Positions 1 to 12,917 of a DNA stretch of 64,000 nt are shown here, piece after piece. Every line of letters starts with the position of its first letter. Position 1 is the stretch's first letter. The DNA is from Hippasteria phrygiana. Its lineage: Eukaryota > Echinodermata > Asteroidea > Valvatida > Goniasteridae. Under the pieces are notes generated by a model. That model was not told the origin of the DNA, ran no database searches, and was given only the letters and a program-made list of their open reading frames with translations. Location of the stretch: contig JAZGUH010000224.1 in the NCBI GenBank assembly GCA_037893225.1, positions 682,001 to 746,000 of the forward strand. Reading direction: 5' to 3'. Both the position numbers and the translations under genes were made by a program.

Positions 1-128
1 ATTTGACAGTCATGGAGCAATAAATAGAAGGTAATATGCACACAGATGTTGGCCGGAAAGAAAATAAACATTGCGAGGTTTGAATTTTCTCCACAAGTTT
101 TAACTCTAGGAAGCCGCCGATGATTGCA

Positions 129-163
129 ACATGTAGCGCCAGATCTAAGCTATCCATACATGT
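129..163. repeat. Short inverted repeat inside each monomer (representative)
   Basis: ACATGTA at 129-135 and TACATGT at 157-163 form a 7-bp inverted repeat with a 21-nt spacer. The spacer has the palindrome AGATCT at 141-146. The structure recurs in nearly every monomer. A few copies (bases 21872, 24174/24176, 30437, 34147, 36003 and 43899 regions) change bases in the spacer but keep both arms. A role as a protein-binding site or as stem-loop DNA is only a possibility; a 7-bp stem with this loop is weak. Confidence 0.6.
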
Positions 164-197
164 CAAAATTACTGCATTTGGTTGATATTTCATGCAA

Positions 198-429
198 TTA
201 TGAATGAGTAAAGCAAGTCCATACCCCAGGGAATTTGACATGCATGGAGCAATAAATAGACGGTAATATGTACACAGATGTTGGCCGGAAAGAAAATAAA
301 CATTGCGAGGTTTGAATTTTCTCCACAAGTTTTAACTCTAAGAAGCCGCCGATGATTGCAACATGTAGCGCCAGATCTAAGCTATCCATACATGTCAAAA
401 TTACTGTATTTGGTTTATATTTCATGCAA
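198..429 (+). repeat. Representative 232-bp monomer (subtype B)
   Basis: One complete monomer, used as the coordinate reference (base 198 = position 1). Diagnostic states are g11, a14, c30, ATG at 43-45, c64, t70, t74, a144, t210, t219. Landmarks within it are the CATGCATG palindrome (239-246), AATAAA (251-256), GGCCGG, a run of short A/T tracts around positions 90-140, and an ACATGTA...TACATGT inverted repeat. Subtype boundaries are operational; the phase chosen is arbitrary because the repeat is circularly permutable. I do not recognise the satellite family. Confidence 0.95.
239..246. other. CATGCATG palindrome, subtype-specific (representative)
   Basis: An 8-bp perfect palindrome at monomer positions 42-49. 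It is intact in subtypes B, C and E. In D it is altered at position 43 (CGTGCATG) and in A at positions 44-45 (CAGTCATG). In the hexamer A-B-C-D-E-D its pattern is therefore absent, present, present, absent, present, absent. No binding protein is known to me for this site; this annotates sequence only. Confidence 0.7.
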
Positions 430-1357
430 TTATGAATGAGTAAAGCAAGTCCATACCCCAGGGAATTTGACATGCATGGAGCAATAAATAGACGGTAACA
501 TGTACACAGATGTTGGCCGGAAAGAAAATAAACATTGCGAGGTTTGAATTTTCTCCACAAGTTTTAACTCTAGGAAGCCGCCGATGATTGCAACATGTAG
601 CGCCAGATCTAAGCTATCCATACATGTCAAAATTACTGTATTTGGTTGATATTTCATGCAATTATGAATGAGTAGAGCAAGTCCATACCCCAGGGAATTT
701 GACATGCATGGAGCAATAAATAGAAGGTAATATGCACACAGATGTTGGCCGGAAAGAAAATAAACATTGCGAGGTTTGAATTTTCTCCACAGGTTTTATC
801 TCTAGGAAGCCGCCGATGATTGCAACATGTAGCGCCAGATCTAAGCTATCCATACATGTCAAAATTACTGTATTTGGTTTATATTTCATGCAATTATGAA
901 TGAGTAAAGCAAGTCCATACCCCAGGGAATTTGACATGCATGGAGCAATAAATAGACGGTAACATGTACACAGATGTTGGCCGGAAAGAAAATAAACATT
1001 GCGAGGTTTGAATTTTCTCCACAAGTTTTAACTCTAGGAAGCCGCCGATGATTGCAACATGTAGCGCCAGATCTAAGCTATCCATACATGTCAAAATTAC
1101 TGCATTTGGTTGATATTTCATGCAATTATGAATGAATAAAGCAAGTCCATACCCCAGGGAATTTGACGTGCATGGAGCAATAAATAGACGGTAATATGCA
1201 CACAGATGTTGGCCGGAAAGAAAATAAACATTGCGAGGTTTGAATTTTCTCCACAAGTTTTAACTCTAGGAAGCCGCCGATGATTGCAACATGTAGCGCC
1301 AGATCTAAGCTATCCATACATGTCAAAATTACTGTATTTGGTTTATATTTCATGCAA

Positions 1358-1579
1358 TTATGAATGAGTAAAGCAAGTCATACCCCAGGGAATTTGACAT
1401 GCATGGAGCAATAAATTATGCACACAGATGTTGGCCGGAAAGAAAATAAACATTGCGAGGTTTGAATTTTCTCCACAAGTTTTAACTCTAAGAAGCCGCC
1501 GATGATTGCAACATGTAGCGCCAGATCTAAGCTATCCATACATGTCAAAATTACTGCATTTGGTTGATATTTCATGCAA
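1358..1579 (+). repeat. Deleted monomer (222 bp), copy 1
   Basis: B-like monomer missing one C in the GTCCATACC motif (reads GTCATACC) and nine bases between AATAAAT and TATG, 10 bp in total. It keeps a144 but has c210/g219. It is the only length variant in the window and a good physical landmark of the left domain. Confidence 0.95.
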
Positions 1580-3470
1580 TTATGAATGAATAAAGCAAGT
1601 CCATACCCCAGGGAATTTGACGTGCATGGAGCAATAAATAGACGGTAATATGCACACAGATGTTGGCCGGAAAGAAAATAAACATTGCGAGGTTTGAATT
1701 TTCTCCACAAGTTTTAACTCTAGGAAGCCGCCGATGATTGCAACATGTAGCGCCAGATCTAAGCTATCCATACATGTCAAAATTACTGCATTTGGTTGAT
1801 ATTTCATGCAATTATGAATGAGTAAAGCAAGTCCATACCCCAGGGAATTTGACATGCATGGAGCAATAAATAGACGGTAATATGTACACAGATGTTGGCC
1901 GGAAAGAAAATAAACATTGCGAGGTTTGAATTTTCTCCACAAGTTTTAACTCTAAGAAGCCGCCGATGATTGCAACATGTAGCGCCAGATCTAAGCTATC
2001 CATACATGTCAAAATTACTGTATTTGGTTTATATTTCATGCAATTATGAATGAGTAAAGCAAGTCCATACCCCAGGGAATTTGACATGCATGGAGCAATA
2101 AATAGACGGTAACATGTACACAGATGTTGGCCGGAAAGAAAATAAACATTGCGAGGTTTGAATTTTCTCCACAAGTTTTAACTCTAGGAAGCCGCCGATG
2201 ATTGCAACATGTAGCGCCAGATCTAAGCTATCCATACATGTCAAAATTACTGCATTTGGTTGATATTTCATGCAATTATGAATGAATAAAGCAAGTCCAT
2301 ACCCCAGGGAATTTGACGTGCATGGAGCAATAAATAGACGGTAATATGCACACAGATGTTGGCCGGAAAGAAAATAAACATTGCGAGGTTTGAATTTTCT
2401 CCACAAGTTTTAACTCTAGGAAGCCGCCGATGATTGCAACATGTAGCGCCAGATCTAAGCTATCCATACATGTCAAAATTACTGTATTTGGTTGATATTT
2501 CATGCAATTATGAATGAGTAAAGCAAGTCCATACCCAAGGGAATTTGACATGCATGGAGCAATAAATAGACGGTAACATGTACACAGATGTTGGCCGGAA
2601 AGAAAATAAACATTGCGAGGTTTGAATTTTCTCCACAAGTTTGAACTCTAGGAAGCCGCCGATGATTGCAACATGTAGCGCCAGATCTAAGCTATCCATA
2701 CATGTCAAAATTACTGTATTTGGTTGATATTTCATGCAATTATGAATGAATAAAGCAAGTCCATACCCCAGGGAATTTGACGTGCATGGAGCAATAAATA
2801 GACGGTAATATGCACACAGATGTTGGCCGGAAAGAAAATAAACATTGCGAGGTTTGAATTTTCTCCACAAGTTTTAACTCTAGGAAGCCGCCGATGATTG
2901 CAACATGTAGCGCCAGATCTAAGCTATCCATACATGTCAAAATTACTGCATTTGGTTGATATTTCATGCAATTATGAATGAGTAAAGCAAGTCCATACCC
3001 CAGGGAATTTGACATGCATGGAGCAATAAATAGACGGTAATATGTACACAGATGTTGGCCGGAAAGAAAATAAACATTGCGAGGTTTGAATTTTCTCCAC
3101 AAGTTTTAACTCTAAGAAGCCGCCGATGATTGCAACATGTAGCGCCAGATCTAAGCTATCCATACATGTCAAAATTACTGCATTTGGTTGATATTTCATG
3201 CAATTATGAATGAATAAAGCAAGTCCATACCCCAGGGAATTTGACGTGCATGGAGCAATAAATAGACGGTAATATGCACACAGATGTTGGCCGGAAAGAA
3301 AATAAACATTGCGAGGTTTGAATTTTCTCCACAAGTTTTAACTCTAGGAAGCCGCCGATGATTGCAACATGTAGCGCCAGATCTAAGCTATCCATACATG
3401 TCAAAATTACTGTATTTGGTTGATATTTCATGCAATTATGAATGAGTAGAGCAAGTCCATACCCCAGGGA

Positions 3471-6400
3471 ATTTGACAGTCATGGAGCAATAAATAGAAG
3501 GTAATATGCACACAGATGTTGGCCGGAAAGAAAATAAACATTGCGAGGTTTGAATTTTCTCCACAAGTTTTAACTCTAGGAAGCCGCCGATGATTGCAAC
3601 ATGTAGCGCCAGATCTAAGCTATCCATACATGTCAAAATTACTGCATTTGGTTGATATTTCATGCAATTATGAATGAGTAAAGCAAGTCCATACCCCAGG
3701 GAATTTGACATGCATGGAGCAATAAATAGACGGTAATATGTACACAGATGTTGGCCGGAAAGAAAATAAACATTGCGAGGTTTGAATTTTCTCCACAAGT
3801 TTTAACTCTAAGAAGCCGCCGATGATTGCAACATGTAGCGCCAGATCTAAGCTATCCATACATGTCAAAATTACTGTATTTGGTTTATATTTCATGCAAT
3901 TATGAATGAGTAAAGCAAGTCCATACCCCAGGGAATTTGACATGCATGGAGCAATAAATAGACGGTAACATGTACACAGATGTTGGCCGGAAAGAAAATA
4001 AACATTGCGAGGTTTGAATTTTCTCCACAAGTTTTAACTCTAGGAAGCCGCCGATGATTGCAACATGTAGCGCCAGATCTAAGCTATCCATACATGTCAA
4101 AATTACTGTATTTGGTTGATATTTCATGCAATTATGAATGAGTAGAGCAAGTCCATACCCCAGGGAATTTGACATGCATGGAGCAATAAATAGAAGGTAA
4201 TATGCACACAGATGTTGGCCGGAAAGAAAATAAACATTGCGAGGTTTGAATTTTCTCCACAGGTTTTATCTCTAGGAAGCCGCCGATGATTGCAACATGT
4301 AGCGCCAGATCTAAGCTATCCATACATGTCAAAATTACTGTATTTGGTTTATATTTCATGCAATTATGAATGAGTAAAGCAAGTCCATACCCCAGGGAAT
4401 TTGACATGCATGGAGCAATAAATAGACGGTAACATGTACACAGATGTTGGCCGGAAAGAAAATAAACATTGCGAGGTTTGAATTTTCTCCACAAGTTTTA
4501 ACTCTAGGAAGCCGCCGATGATTGCAACATGTAGCGCCAGATCTAAGCTATCCATACATGTCAAAATTACTGCATTTGGTTGATATTTCATGCAATTATG
4601 AATGAATAAAGCAAGTCCATACCCCAGGGAATTTGACGTGCATGGAGCAATAAATAGACGGTAATATGCACACAGATGTTGGCCGGAAAGAAAATAAACA
4701 TTGCGAGGTTTGAATTTTCTCCACAAGTTTTAACTCTAGGAAGCCGCCGATGATTGCAACATGTAGCGCCAGATCTAAGCTATCCATACATGTCAAAATT
4801 ACTGTATTTGGTTTATATTTCATGCAATTATGAATGAGTAAAGCAAGTCATACCCCAGGGAATTTGACATGCATGGAGCAATAAATTATGCACACAGATG
4901 TTGGCCGGAAAGAAAATAAACATTGCGAGGTTTGAATTTTCTCCACAAGTTTTAACTCTAAGAAGCCGCCGATGATTGCAACATGTAGCGCCAGATCTAA
5001 GCTATCCATACATGTCAAAATTACTGCATTTGGTTGATATTTCATGCAATTATGAATGAATAAAGCAAGTCCATACCCCAGGGAATTTGACGTGCATGGA
5101 GCAATAAATAGACGGTAATATGCACACAGATGTTGGCCGGAAAGAAAATAAACATTGCGAGGTTTGAATTTTCTCCACAAGTTTTAACTCTAGGAAGCCG
5201 CCGATGATTGCAACATGTAGCGCCAGATCTAAGCTATCCATACATGTCAAAATTACTGCATTTGGTTGATATTTCATGCAATTATGAATGAGTAAAGCAA
5301 GTCCATACCCCAGGGAATTTGACATGCATGGAGCAATAAATAGACGGTAATATGTACACAGATGTTGGCCGGAAAGAAAATAAACATTGCGAGGTTTGAA
5401 TTTTCTCCACAAGTTTTAACTCTAAGAAGCCGCCGATGATTGCAACATGTAGCGCCAGATCTAAGCTATCCATACATGTCAAAATTACTGTATTTGGTTT
5501 ATATTTCATGCAATTATGAATGAGTAAAGCAAGTCCATACCCCAGGGAATTTGACATGCATGGAGCAATAAATAGACGGTAACATGTACACAGATGTTGG
5601 CCGGAAAGAAAATAAACATTGCGAGGTTTGAATTTTCTCCACAAGTTTTAACTCTAGGAAGCCGCCGATGATTGCAACATGTAGCGCCAGATCTAAGCTA
5701 TCCATACATGTCAAAATTACTGCATTTGGTTGATATTTCATGCAATTATGAATGAATAAAGCAAGTCCATACCCCAGGGAATTTGACGTGCATGGAGCAA
5801 TAAATAGACGGTAATATGCACACAGATGTTGGCCGGAAAGAAAATAAACATTGCGAGGTTTGAATTTTCTCCACAAGTTTTAACTCTAGGAAGCCGCCGA
5901 TGATTGCAACATGTAGCGCCAGATCTAAGCTATCCATACATGTCAAAATTACTGTATTTGGTTGATATTTCATGCAATTATGAATGAGTAAAGCAAGTCC
6001 ATACCCAAGGGAATTTGACATGCATGGAGCAATAAATAGACGGTAACATGTACACAGATGTTGGCCGGAAAGAAAATAAACATTGCGAGGTTTGAATTTT
6101 CTCCACAAGTTTTAACTCTAGGAAGCCGCCGATGATTGCAACATGTAGCGCCAGATCTAAGCTATCCATACATGTCAAAATTACTGTATTTGGTTGATAT
6201 TTCATGCAATTATGAATGAATAAAGCAAGTCCATACCCCAGGGAATTTGACGTGCATGGAGCAATAAATAGACGGTAATATGCACACAGATGTTGGCCGG
6301 AAAGAAAATAAACATTGCGAGGTTTGAATTTTCTCCACAAGTTTTAACTCTAGGAAGCCGCCGATGATTGCAACATGTAGCGCCAGATCTAAGCTATCCA

Positions 6401-6650
6401 TACATGTCAAAATTACTGCATTTGGTTGATATTTCATGCAATTATGAATGAGTAAAGCAAGTCCATACCCCAGGGAATTTGACATGCATGGAGCAATAAA
6501 TAGACGGTAATATGTACACAGATGTTGGCCGGAAAGAAAATAAACATTGCGAGGTTTGAATTTTCTCCACAAGTTTTAACTCTAAGAAGCCGCCGATGAT
6601 TGCAACATGTAGCGCCAGATCTAAGCTATCCATACATGTCAAAATTACTG
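3471..6650 (+). repeat. 15-mer HOR, copy 2
   Basis: Second copy of the 3470-bp-offset block that starts at base 1. It contains the same order of subtypes, the same 222-bp monomer (4828-5049) and the same paired substitutions at 4262/4269. After 6650 the order changes to repeated D-E-D type blocks, so the 3470-bp spacing to the next deleted monomer (8298) is reached with a different monomer composition. Confidence 0.88.
4828..5049 (+). repeat. Deleted monomer (222 bp), copy 2
   Basis: Same two deletions as at 1358-1579, exactly 3470 bp downstream, with the same neighbours on both sides. It reads TATGCAC after the 9-bp deletion, as in copy 1. Confidence 0.95.
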
Positions 6651-8297
6651 TATTTGGTTTATATTTCATGCAATTATGAATGAGTAAAGCAAGTCCATAC
6701 CCCAGGGAATTTGACATGCATGGAGCAATAAATAGACGGTAACATGTACACAGATGTTGGCCGGAAAGAAAATAAACATTGCGAGGTTTGAATTTTCTCC
6801 ACAAGTTTTAACTCTAGGAAGCCGCCGATGATTGCAACATGTAGCGCCAGATCTAAGCTATCCATACATGTCAAAATTACTGCATTTGGTTGATATTTCA
6901 TGCAATTATGAATGAATAAAGCAAGTCCATACCCCAGGGAATTTGACGTGCATGGAGCAATAAATAGACGGTAATATGCACACAGATGTTGGCCGGAAAG
7001 AAAATAAACATTGCGAGGTTTGAATTTTCTCCACAAGTTTTAACTCTAGGAAGCCGCCGATGATTGCAACATGTAGCGCCAGATCTAAGCTATCCATACA
7101 TGTCAAAATTACTGTATTTGGTTGATATTTCATGCAATTATGAATGAGTAAAGCAAGTCCATACCCAAGGGAATTTGACATGCATGGAGCAATAAATAGA
7201 CGGTAACATGTACACAGATGTTGGCCGGAAAGAAAATAAACATTGCGAGGTTTGAATTTTCTCCACAAGTTTTAACTCTAGGAAGCCGCCGATGATTGCA
7301 ACATGTAGCGCCAGATCTAAGCTATCCATACATGTCAAAATTACTGTATTTGGTTGATATTTCATGCAATTATGAATGAATAAAGCAAGTCCATACCCCA
7401 GGGAATTTGACATGCATGGAGCAATAAATAGACGGTAATATGCACACAGATGTTGGCCGGAAAGAAAATAAACATTGCGAGGTTTGAATTTTCTCCACAA
7501 GTTTTAACTCTAGGAAGCCGCCGATGATTGCAACATGTAGCGCCAGATCTAAGCTATCCATACATGTCAAAACTACTGTATTTGGTTGATATTTCATGCA
7601 ATTATGAATGAGTAAAGCAAGTCCATACCCAAGGGAATTTGACATGCATGGAGCAATAAATAGACGGTAACATGTACACAGATGTTGGCCGGAAAGAAAA
7701 TAAACATTGCGAGGTTTGAATTTTCTCCACAAGTTTTAACTCTAGGAAGCCGCCGATGATTGCAACATGTAGCGCCAGATCTAAGCTATCCATACATGTC
7801 AAAATTACTGTATTTGGTTGATATTTCATGCAATTATGAATGAATAAAGCAAGTCCATACCCCAGGGAATTTGACGTGCATGGAGCAATAAATAGACGGT
7901 AATATGCACACAGATGTTGGCCGGAAAGAAAATAAACATTGCGAGGTTTGAATTTTCTCCACAAGTTTTAACTCTAGGAAGCCGCCGATGATTGCAACAT
8001 GTAGCGCCAGATCTAAGCTATCCATACATGTCACAATTACTGCATTTGGTTGATATTTCATGCAATTATGAATGAGTAAAGCAAGTCCATACCCCAGGGA
8101 ATTTGACATGCATGGAGCAATAAATAGACGGTAATATGTACACAGATGTTGGCCGGAAAGAAAATAAACATTGCGAGGTTTGAATTTTCTCCACAAGTTT
8201 TAACTCTAAGAAGCCGCCGATGATTGCAACATGTAGCGCCAGATCTAAGCTATCCATACATGTCAAAATTACTGTATTTGGTTTATATTTCATGCAA

Positions 8298-8519
8298 TTA
8301 TGAATGAGTAAAGCAAGTCATACCCCAGGGAATTTGACATGCATGGAGCAATAAATTATGTACACAGATGTTGGCCGGAAAGAAAATAAACATTGCGAGG
8401 TTTGAATTTTCTCCACAAGTTTTAACTCTAAGAAGCCGCCGATGATTGCAACATGTAGCGCCAGATCTAAGCTATCCATACATGTCAAAATTACTGCATT
8501 TGGTTGATATTTCATGCAA
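8298..8519 (+). repeat. Deleted monomer (222 bp), copy 3
   Basis: Same two deletions, 3470 bp after copy 2, but reads TATGTAC (t74) after the 9-bp gap where copies 1 and 2 read TATGCAC. The upstream neighbour carries the private TCACAATT change (c at 8034). Confidence 0.94.
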
Positions 8520-9215
8520 TTATGAATGAATAAAGCAAGTCCATACCCCAGGGAATTTGACGTGCATGGAGCAATAAATAGACGGTAATATGCACACAGA
8601 TGTTGGCCGGAAAGAAAATAAACATTGCGAGGTTTGAATTTTCTCCACAAGTTTTAACTCTAGGAAGCCGCCGATGATTGCAACATGTAGCGCCAGATCT
8701 AAGCTATCCATACATGTCAAAATTACTGTATTTGGTTGATATTTCATGCAATTATGAATGAGTAAAGCAAGTCCATACCCAAGGGAATTTGACATGCATG
8801 GAGCAATAAATAGACGGTAACATGTACACAGATGTTGGCCGGAAAGAAAATAAACATTGCGAGGTTTGAATTTTCTCCACAAGTTTTAACTCTAGGAAGC
8901 CGCCGATGATTGCAACATGTAGCGCCAGATCTAAGCTATCCATACATGTCAAAATTACTGTATTTGGTTGATATTTCATGCAATTATGAATGAATAAAGC
9001 AAGTCCATACCCCAGGGAATTTGACGTGCATGGAGCAATAAATAGACGGTAATATGCACACAGATGTTGGCCGGAAAGAAAATAAACATTGCGAGGTTTA
9101 AATTTTCTCCACAAGTTTTAACTCTAGGAAGCCGCCGATGATTGCAACATGTAGCGCCAGATCTAAGCTATCCATACATGTCAAAATTACTGTATTTGGT
9201 TGATATTTCATGCAA

Positions 9216-10607
9216 TTATGAATGAGTAGAGCAAGTCCATACCCCAGGGAATTTGACAGTCATGGAGCAATAAATAGAAGGTAATATGCACACAGATGTT
9301 GGCCGGAAAGAAAATAAACATTGCGAGGTTTGAATTTTCTCCACAAGTTTTAACTCTAGGAAGCCGCCGATGATTGCAACATGTAGCGCCAGATCTAAGC
9401 TATCCATACATGTCAAAATTACTGCATTTGGTTGATATTTCATGCAATTATGAATGAGTAAAGCAAGTCCATACCCCAGGGAATTTGACATGCATGGAGC
9501 AATAAATAGACGGTAATATGTACACAGATGTTGGCCGGAAAGAAAATAAACATTGCGAGGTTTGAATTTTCTCCACAAGTTTTAACTCTAAGAAGCCGCC
9601 GATGATTGCAACATGTAGCGCCAGATCTAAGCTATCCATACATGTCAAAATTACTGTATTTGGTTTATATTTCATGCAATTATGAATGAGTAAAGCAAGT
9701 CCATAGCCCAGGGAATTTGACATGCATGGAGCAATAAATAGACGGTAACATGTACACAGATGTTGGCCGGAAAGAAAATAAACATTGCGAGGTTTGAATT
9801 TTCTCCACAAGTTTTAACTCTAGGAAGCCGCCGATGATTGCAACATGTAGCGCCAGATCTAAGCTATCCATACATGTCAAAATTACTGCATTTGGTTGAT
9901 ATTTCATGCAATTATGAATGAATAAAGCAAGTCCATACCCCAGGGAATTTGACGTGCATGGAGCAATAAATAGACGGTAATATGCACACAGATGTTGGCC
10001 GGAAAGAAAATAAACATTGCGAGGTTTGAATTTTCTCCACAAGTTTTAACTCTAGGAAGCCGCCGATGATTGCAACATGTAGCGCCAGATCTAAGCTATC
10101 CATACATGTCAAAATTACTGTATTTGGTTGATATTTCATGCAATTATGAATGAGTAAAGCAAGTCCATACCCAAGGGAATTTGACATGCATGGAGCAATA
10201 AATAGACGGTAACATGTACACAGATGTTGGCCGGAAAGAAAATAAACATTGCGAGGTTTGAATTTTCTCCACAAGTTTTAACTCTAGGAAGCCGCCGATG
10301 ATTGCAACATGTAGCGCCAGATCTAAGCTATCCATACATGTCAAAATTACTGTATTTGGTTGATATTTCATGCAATTATGAATGAATAAAGCAAGTCCAT
10401 ACCCCAGGGAATTTGACGTGCATGGAGCAATAAATAGACGGTAATATGCACACAGATGTTGGCCGGAAAGAAAATAAACATTGCGAGGTTTGAATTTTCT
10501 CCACAAGTTTTAACTCTAGGAAGCCGCCGATGATTGCAACATGTAGCGCCAGATCTAAGCTATCCATACATGTCAAAATTACTGCATTTGGTTGATATTT
10601 CATGCAA
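9216..10607 (+). repeat. Hexamer HOR A-B-C-D-E-D (left domain)
   Basis: Six monomers in canonical order, 1392 bp. The A monomer carries GAGTAGAG, CAGTCATGG and TAGAAGG. The C monomer has the private ATAGCCC (9706). The final D ends with c210 and is followed by B rather than A. Confidence 0.85.
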
Positions 10608-12695
10608 TTATGAATGAGTAAAGCAAGTCCATACCCCAGGGAATTTGACATGCATGGAGCAATAAATAGACGGTAATATGTACACAGATGTTGGCCGGAA
10701 AGAAAATAAACATTGCGAGGTTTGAATTTTCTCCACAAGTTTTAACTCTAAGAAGCCGCCGATGATTGCAACATGTAGCGCCAGATCTAAGCTATCCATA
10801 CATGTCAAAATTACTGTATTTGGTTTATATTTCATGCAATTATGAATGAGTAAAGCAAGTCCATACCCCAGGGAATTTGACATGCATGGAGCAATAAATA
10901 GACGGTAACATGTACACAGATGTTGGCCGGAAAGAAAATAAACATTGCGAGGTTTGAATTTTCTCCACAAGTTTTAACTCTAGGAAGCCGCCGATGATTG
11001 CAACATGTAGCGCCAGATCTAAGCTATCCATACATGTCAAAATTACTGCATTTGGTTGATATTTCATGCAATTATGAATGAATAAAGCAAGTCCATACCC
11101 CAGGGAATTTGACGTGCATGGAGCAATAAATAGACGGTAATATGCACACAGATGTTGGCCGGAAAGAAAATAAACATTGCGAGGTTTGAATTTTCTCCAC
11201 AAGTTTTAACTCTAGGAAGCCGCCGATGATTGCAACATGTAGCGCCAGATCTAAGCTATCCATACATGTCAAAATTACTGTATTTGGTTGATATTTCATG
11301 CAATTATGAATGAGTAAAGCAAGTCCATACCCAAGGGAATTTGACATGCATGGAGCAATAAATAGACGGTAACATGTACACAGATGTTGGCCGGAAAGAA
11401 AATAAACATTGCGAGGTTTGAATTTTCTCCACAAGTTTTAACTCTAGGAAGCCGCCGATGATTGCAACATGTAGCGCCAGATCTAAGCTATCCATACATG
11501 TCAAAATTACTGTATTTGGTTGATATTTCATGCAATTATGAATGAATAAAGCAAGTCCATACCCCAGGGAATTTGACATGCATGGAGCAATAAATAGACG
11601 GTAATATGCACACAGATGTTGGCCGGAAAGAAAATAAACATTGCGAGGTTTGAATTTTCTCCACAAGTTTTAACTCTAGGAAGCCGCCGATGATTGCAAC
11701 ATGTAGCGCCAGATCTAAGCTATCCATACATGTCAAAATTACTGTATTTGGTTGATATTTCATGCAATTATGAATGAGTAAAGCAAGTCCATACCCAAGG
11801 GAATTTGACATGCATGGAGCAATAAATAGACGGTAACATGTACACAGATGTTGGCCGGAAAGAAAATAAACATTGCGAGGTTTGAATTTTCTCCACAAGT
11901 TTTAACTCTAGGAAGCCGCCGATGATTGCAACATGTAGCGCCAGATCTAAGCTATCCATACATGTCAAAATTACTGTATTTGGTTGATATTTCATGCAAT
12001 TATGAATGAATAAAGCAAGTCCATACCCCAGGGAATTTGACGTGCATGGAGCAATAAATAGACGGTAATATGCACACAGATGTTGGCCGGAAAGAAAATA
12101 AACATTGCGAGGTTTGAATTTTCTCCACAAGTTTTAACTCTAGGAAGCCGCCGATGATTGCAACATGTAGCGCCAGATCTAAGCTATCCATACATGTCAA
12201 AATTACTGCATTTGGTTGATATTTCATGCAATTATGAATGAGTAAAGCAAGTCCATACCCAAGGGAATTTGACATGCATGGAGCAATAAATAGACGGTAA
12301 CATGTACACAGATGTTGGCCGGAAAGAAAATAAACATTGCGAGGTTTGAATTTTCTCCACAAGTTTTAACTCTAGGAAGCCGCCGATGATTGCAACATGT
12401 AGCGCCAGATCTAAGCTATCCATACATGTCACAATTACTGCATTTGGTTGATATTTCATGCAATTATGAATGAGTAAAGCAAGTCCATACCCCAGGGAAT
12501 TTGACATGCATGGAGCAATAAATAGACGGTAATATGTACACAGATGTTGGCCGGAAAGAAAATAAACATTGCGAGGTTTGAATTTTCTCCACAAGTTTTA
12601 ACTCTAAGAAGCCGCCGATGATTGCAACATGTAGCGCCAGATCTAAGCTATCCATACATGTCAAAATTACTGTATTTGGTTTATATTTCATGCAA

Positions 12696-12917
12696 TTATG
12701 AATGAGTAAAGCAAGTCATACCCCAGGGAATTTGACATGCATGGAGCAATAAATTATGTACACAGATGTTGGCCGGAAAGAAAATAAACATTGCGAGGTT
12801 TGAATTTTCTCCACAAGTTTTAACTCTAAGAAGCCGCCGATGATTGCAACATGTAGCGCCAGATCTAAGCTATCCATACATGTCAAAATTACTGCATTTG
12901 GTTGATATTTCATGCAA
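12696..12917 (+). repeat. Deleted monomer (222 bp), copy 4
   Basis: Same deletions and the same t74 state as copy 3, 4398 bp downstream. It is again preceded by the TCACAATT marker (c at 12432), so copies 3 and 4 belong to one duplicated block. Confidence 0.94.

Larger units (their letters stand above)
1..3180 (+). repeat. 15-mer HOR, copy 1 (3470-bp offset)
   Basis: Bases 1-3180 match 3471-6650 at a fixed offset of 3470 bp (15 monomers minus 10 bp). Private marks are shared, including the a-to-g and a-to-t changes at 792 and 799 (4262 and 4269 in the partner) and the deleted monomer. I noted a difference at 2643 (g here, t at 6113). The copies part at 3181 (c) versus 6651 (t), a diagnostic site, which suggests an exchange junction in or near this monomer. 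Confidence 0.88.
7917..11577 (+). repeat. 19-mer HOR, copy 1 (4398-bp offset)
   Basis: Matches 12315-15975 at an offset of 4398 bp (19 monomers minus 10 bp). Shared private marks: TCACAATT (8034/12432), GTTTAAATT replacing GTTTGAATT (9100/13498), and ATAGCCC replacing ATACCCC (9706/14104). The copies part at position 43 of the monomer at 11536 (ATG) versus 15934 (GTG). The upstream boundary lies in the monomer at 7834, where the first third differs from its partner at 12232. Confidence 0.85.

Noticed and set aside
251..256. AATAAA as polyadenylation signal
   Set aside because: AATAAA occurs in nearly every monomer as part of GCAATAAATAG, with no gene upstream. It is chance in an AT-rich repeat.
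198..560. 120-codon minus-strand open frame, repeated more than 150 times in the window
   Set aside because: It starts at TTG, not ATG. It crosses a monomer junction and reads the same DNA again in another frame, because 232 is not a multiple of 3. Neighbouring copies overlap by 131 bp and it is broken by single substitutions (9100, 13498). Subtype differences are not biased to synonymous positions as far as I can see. I treat it as a by-product of the satellite.
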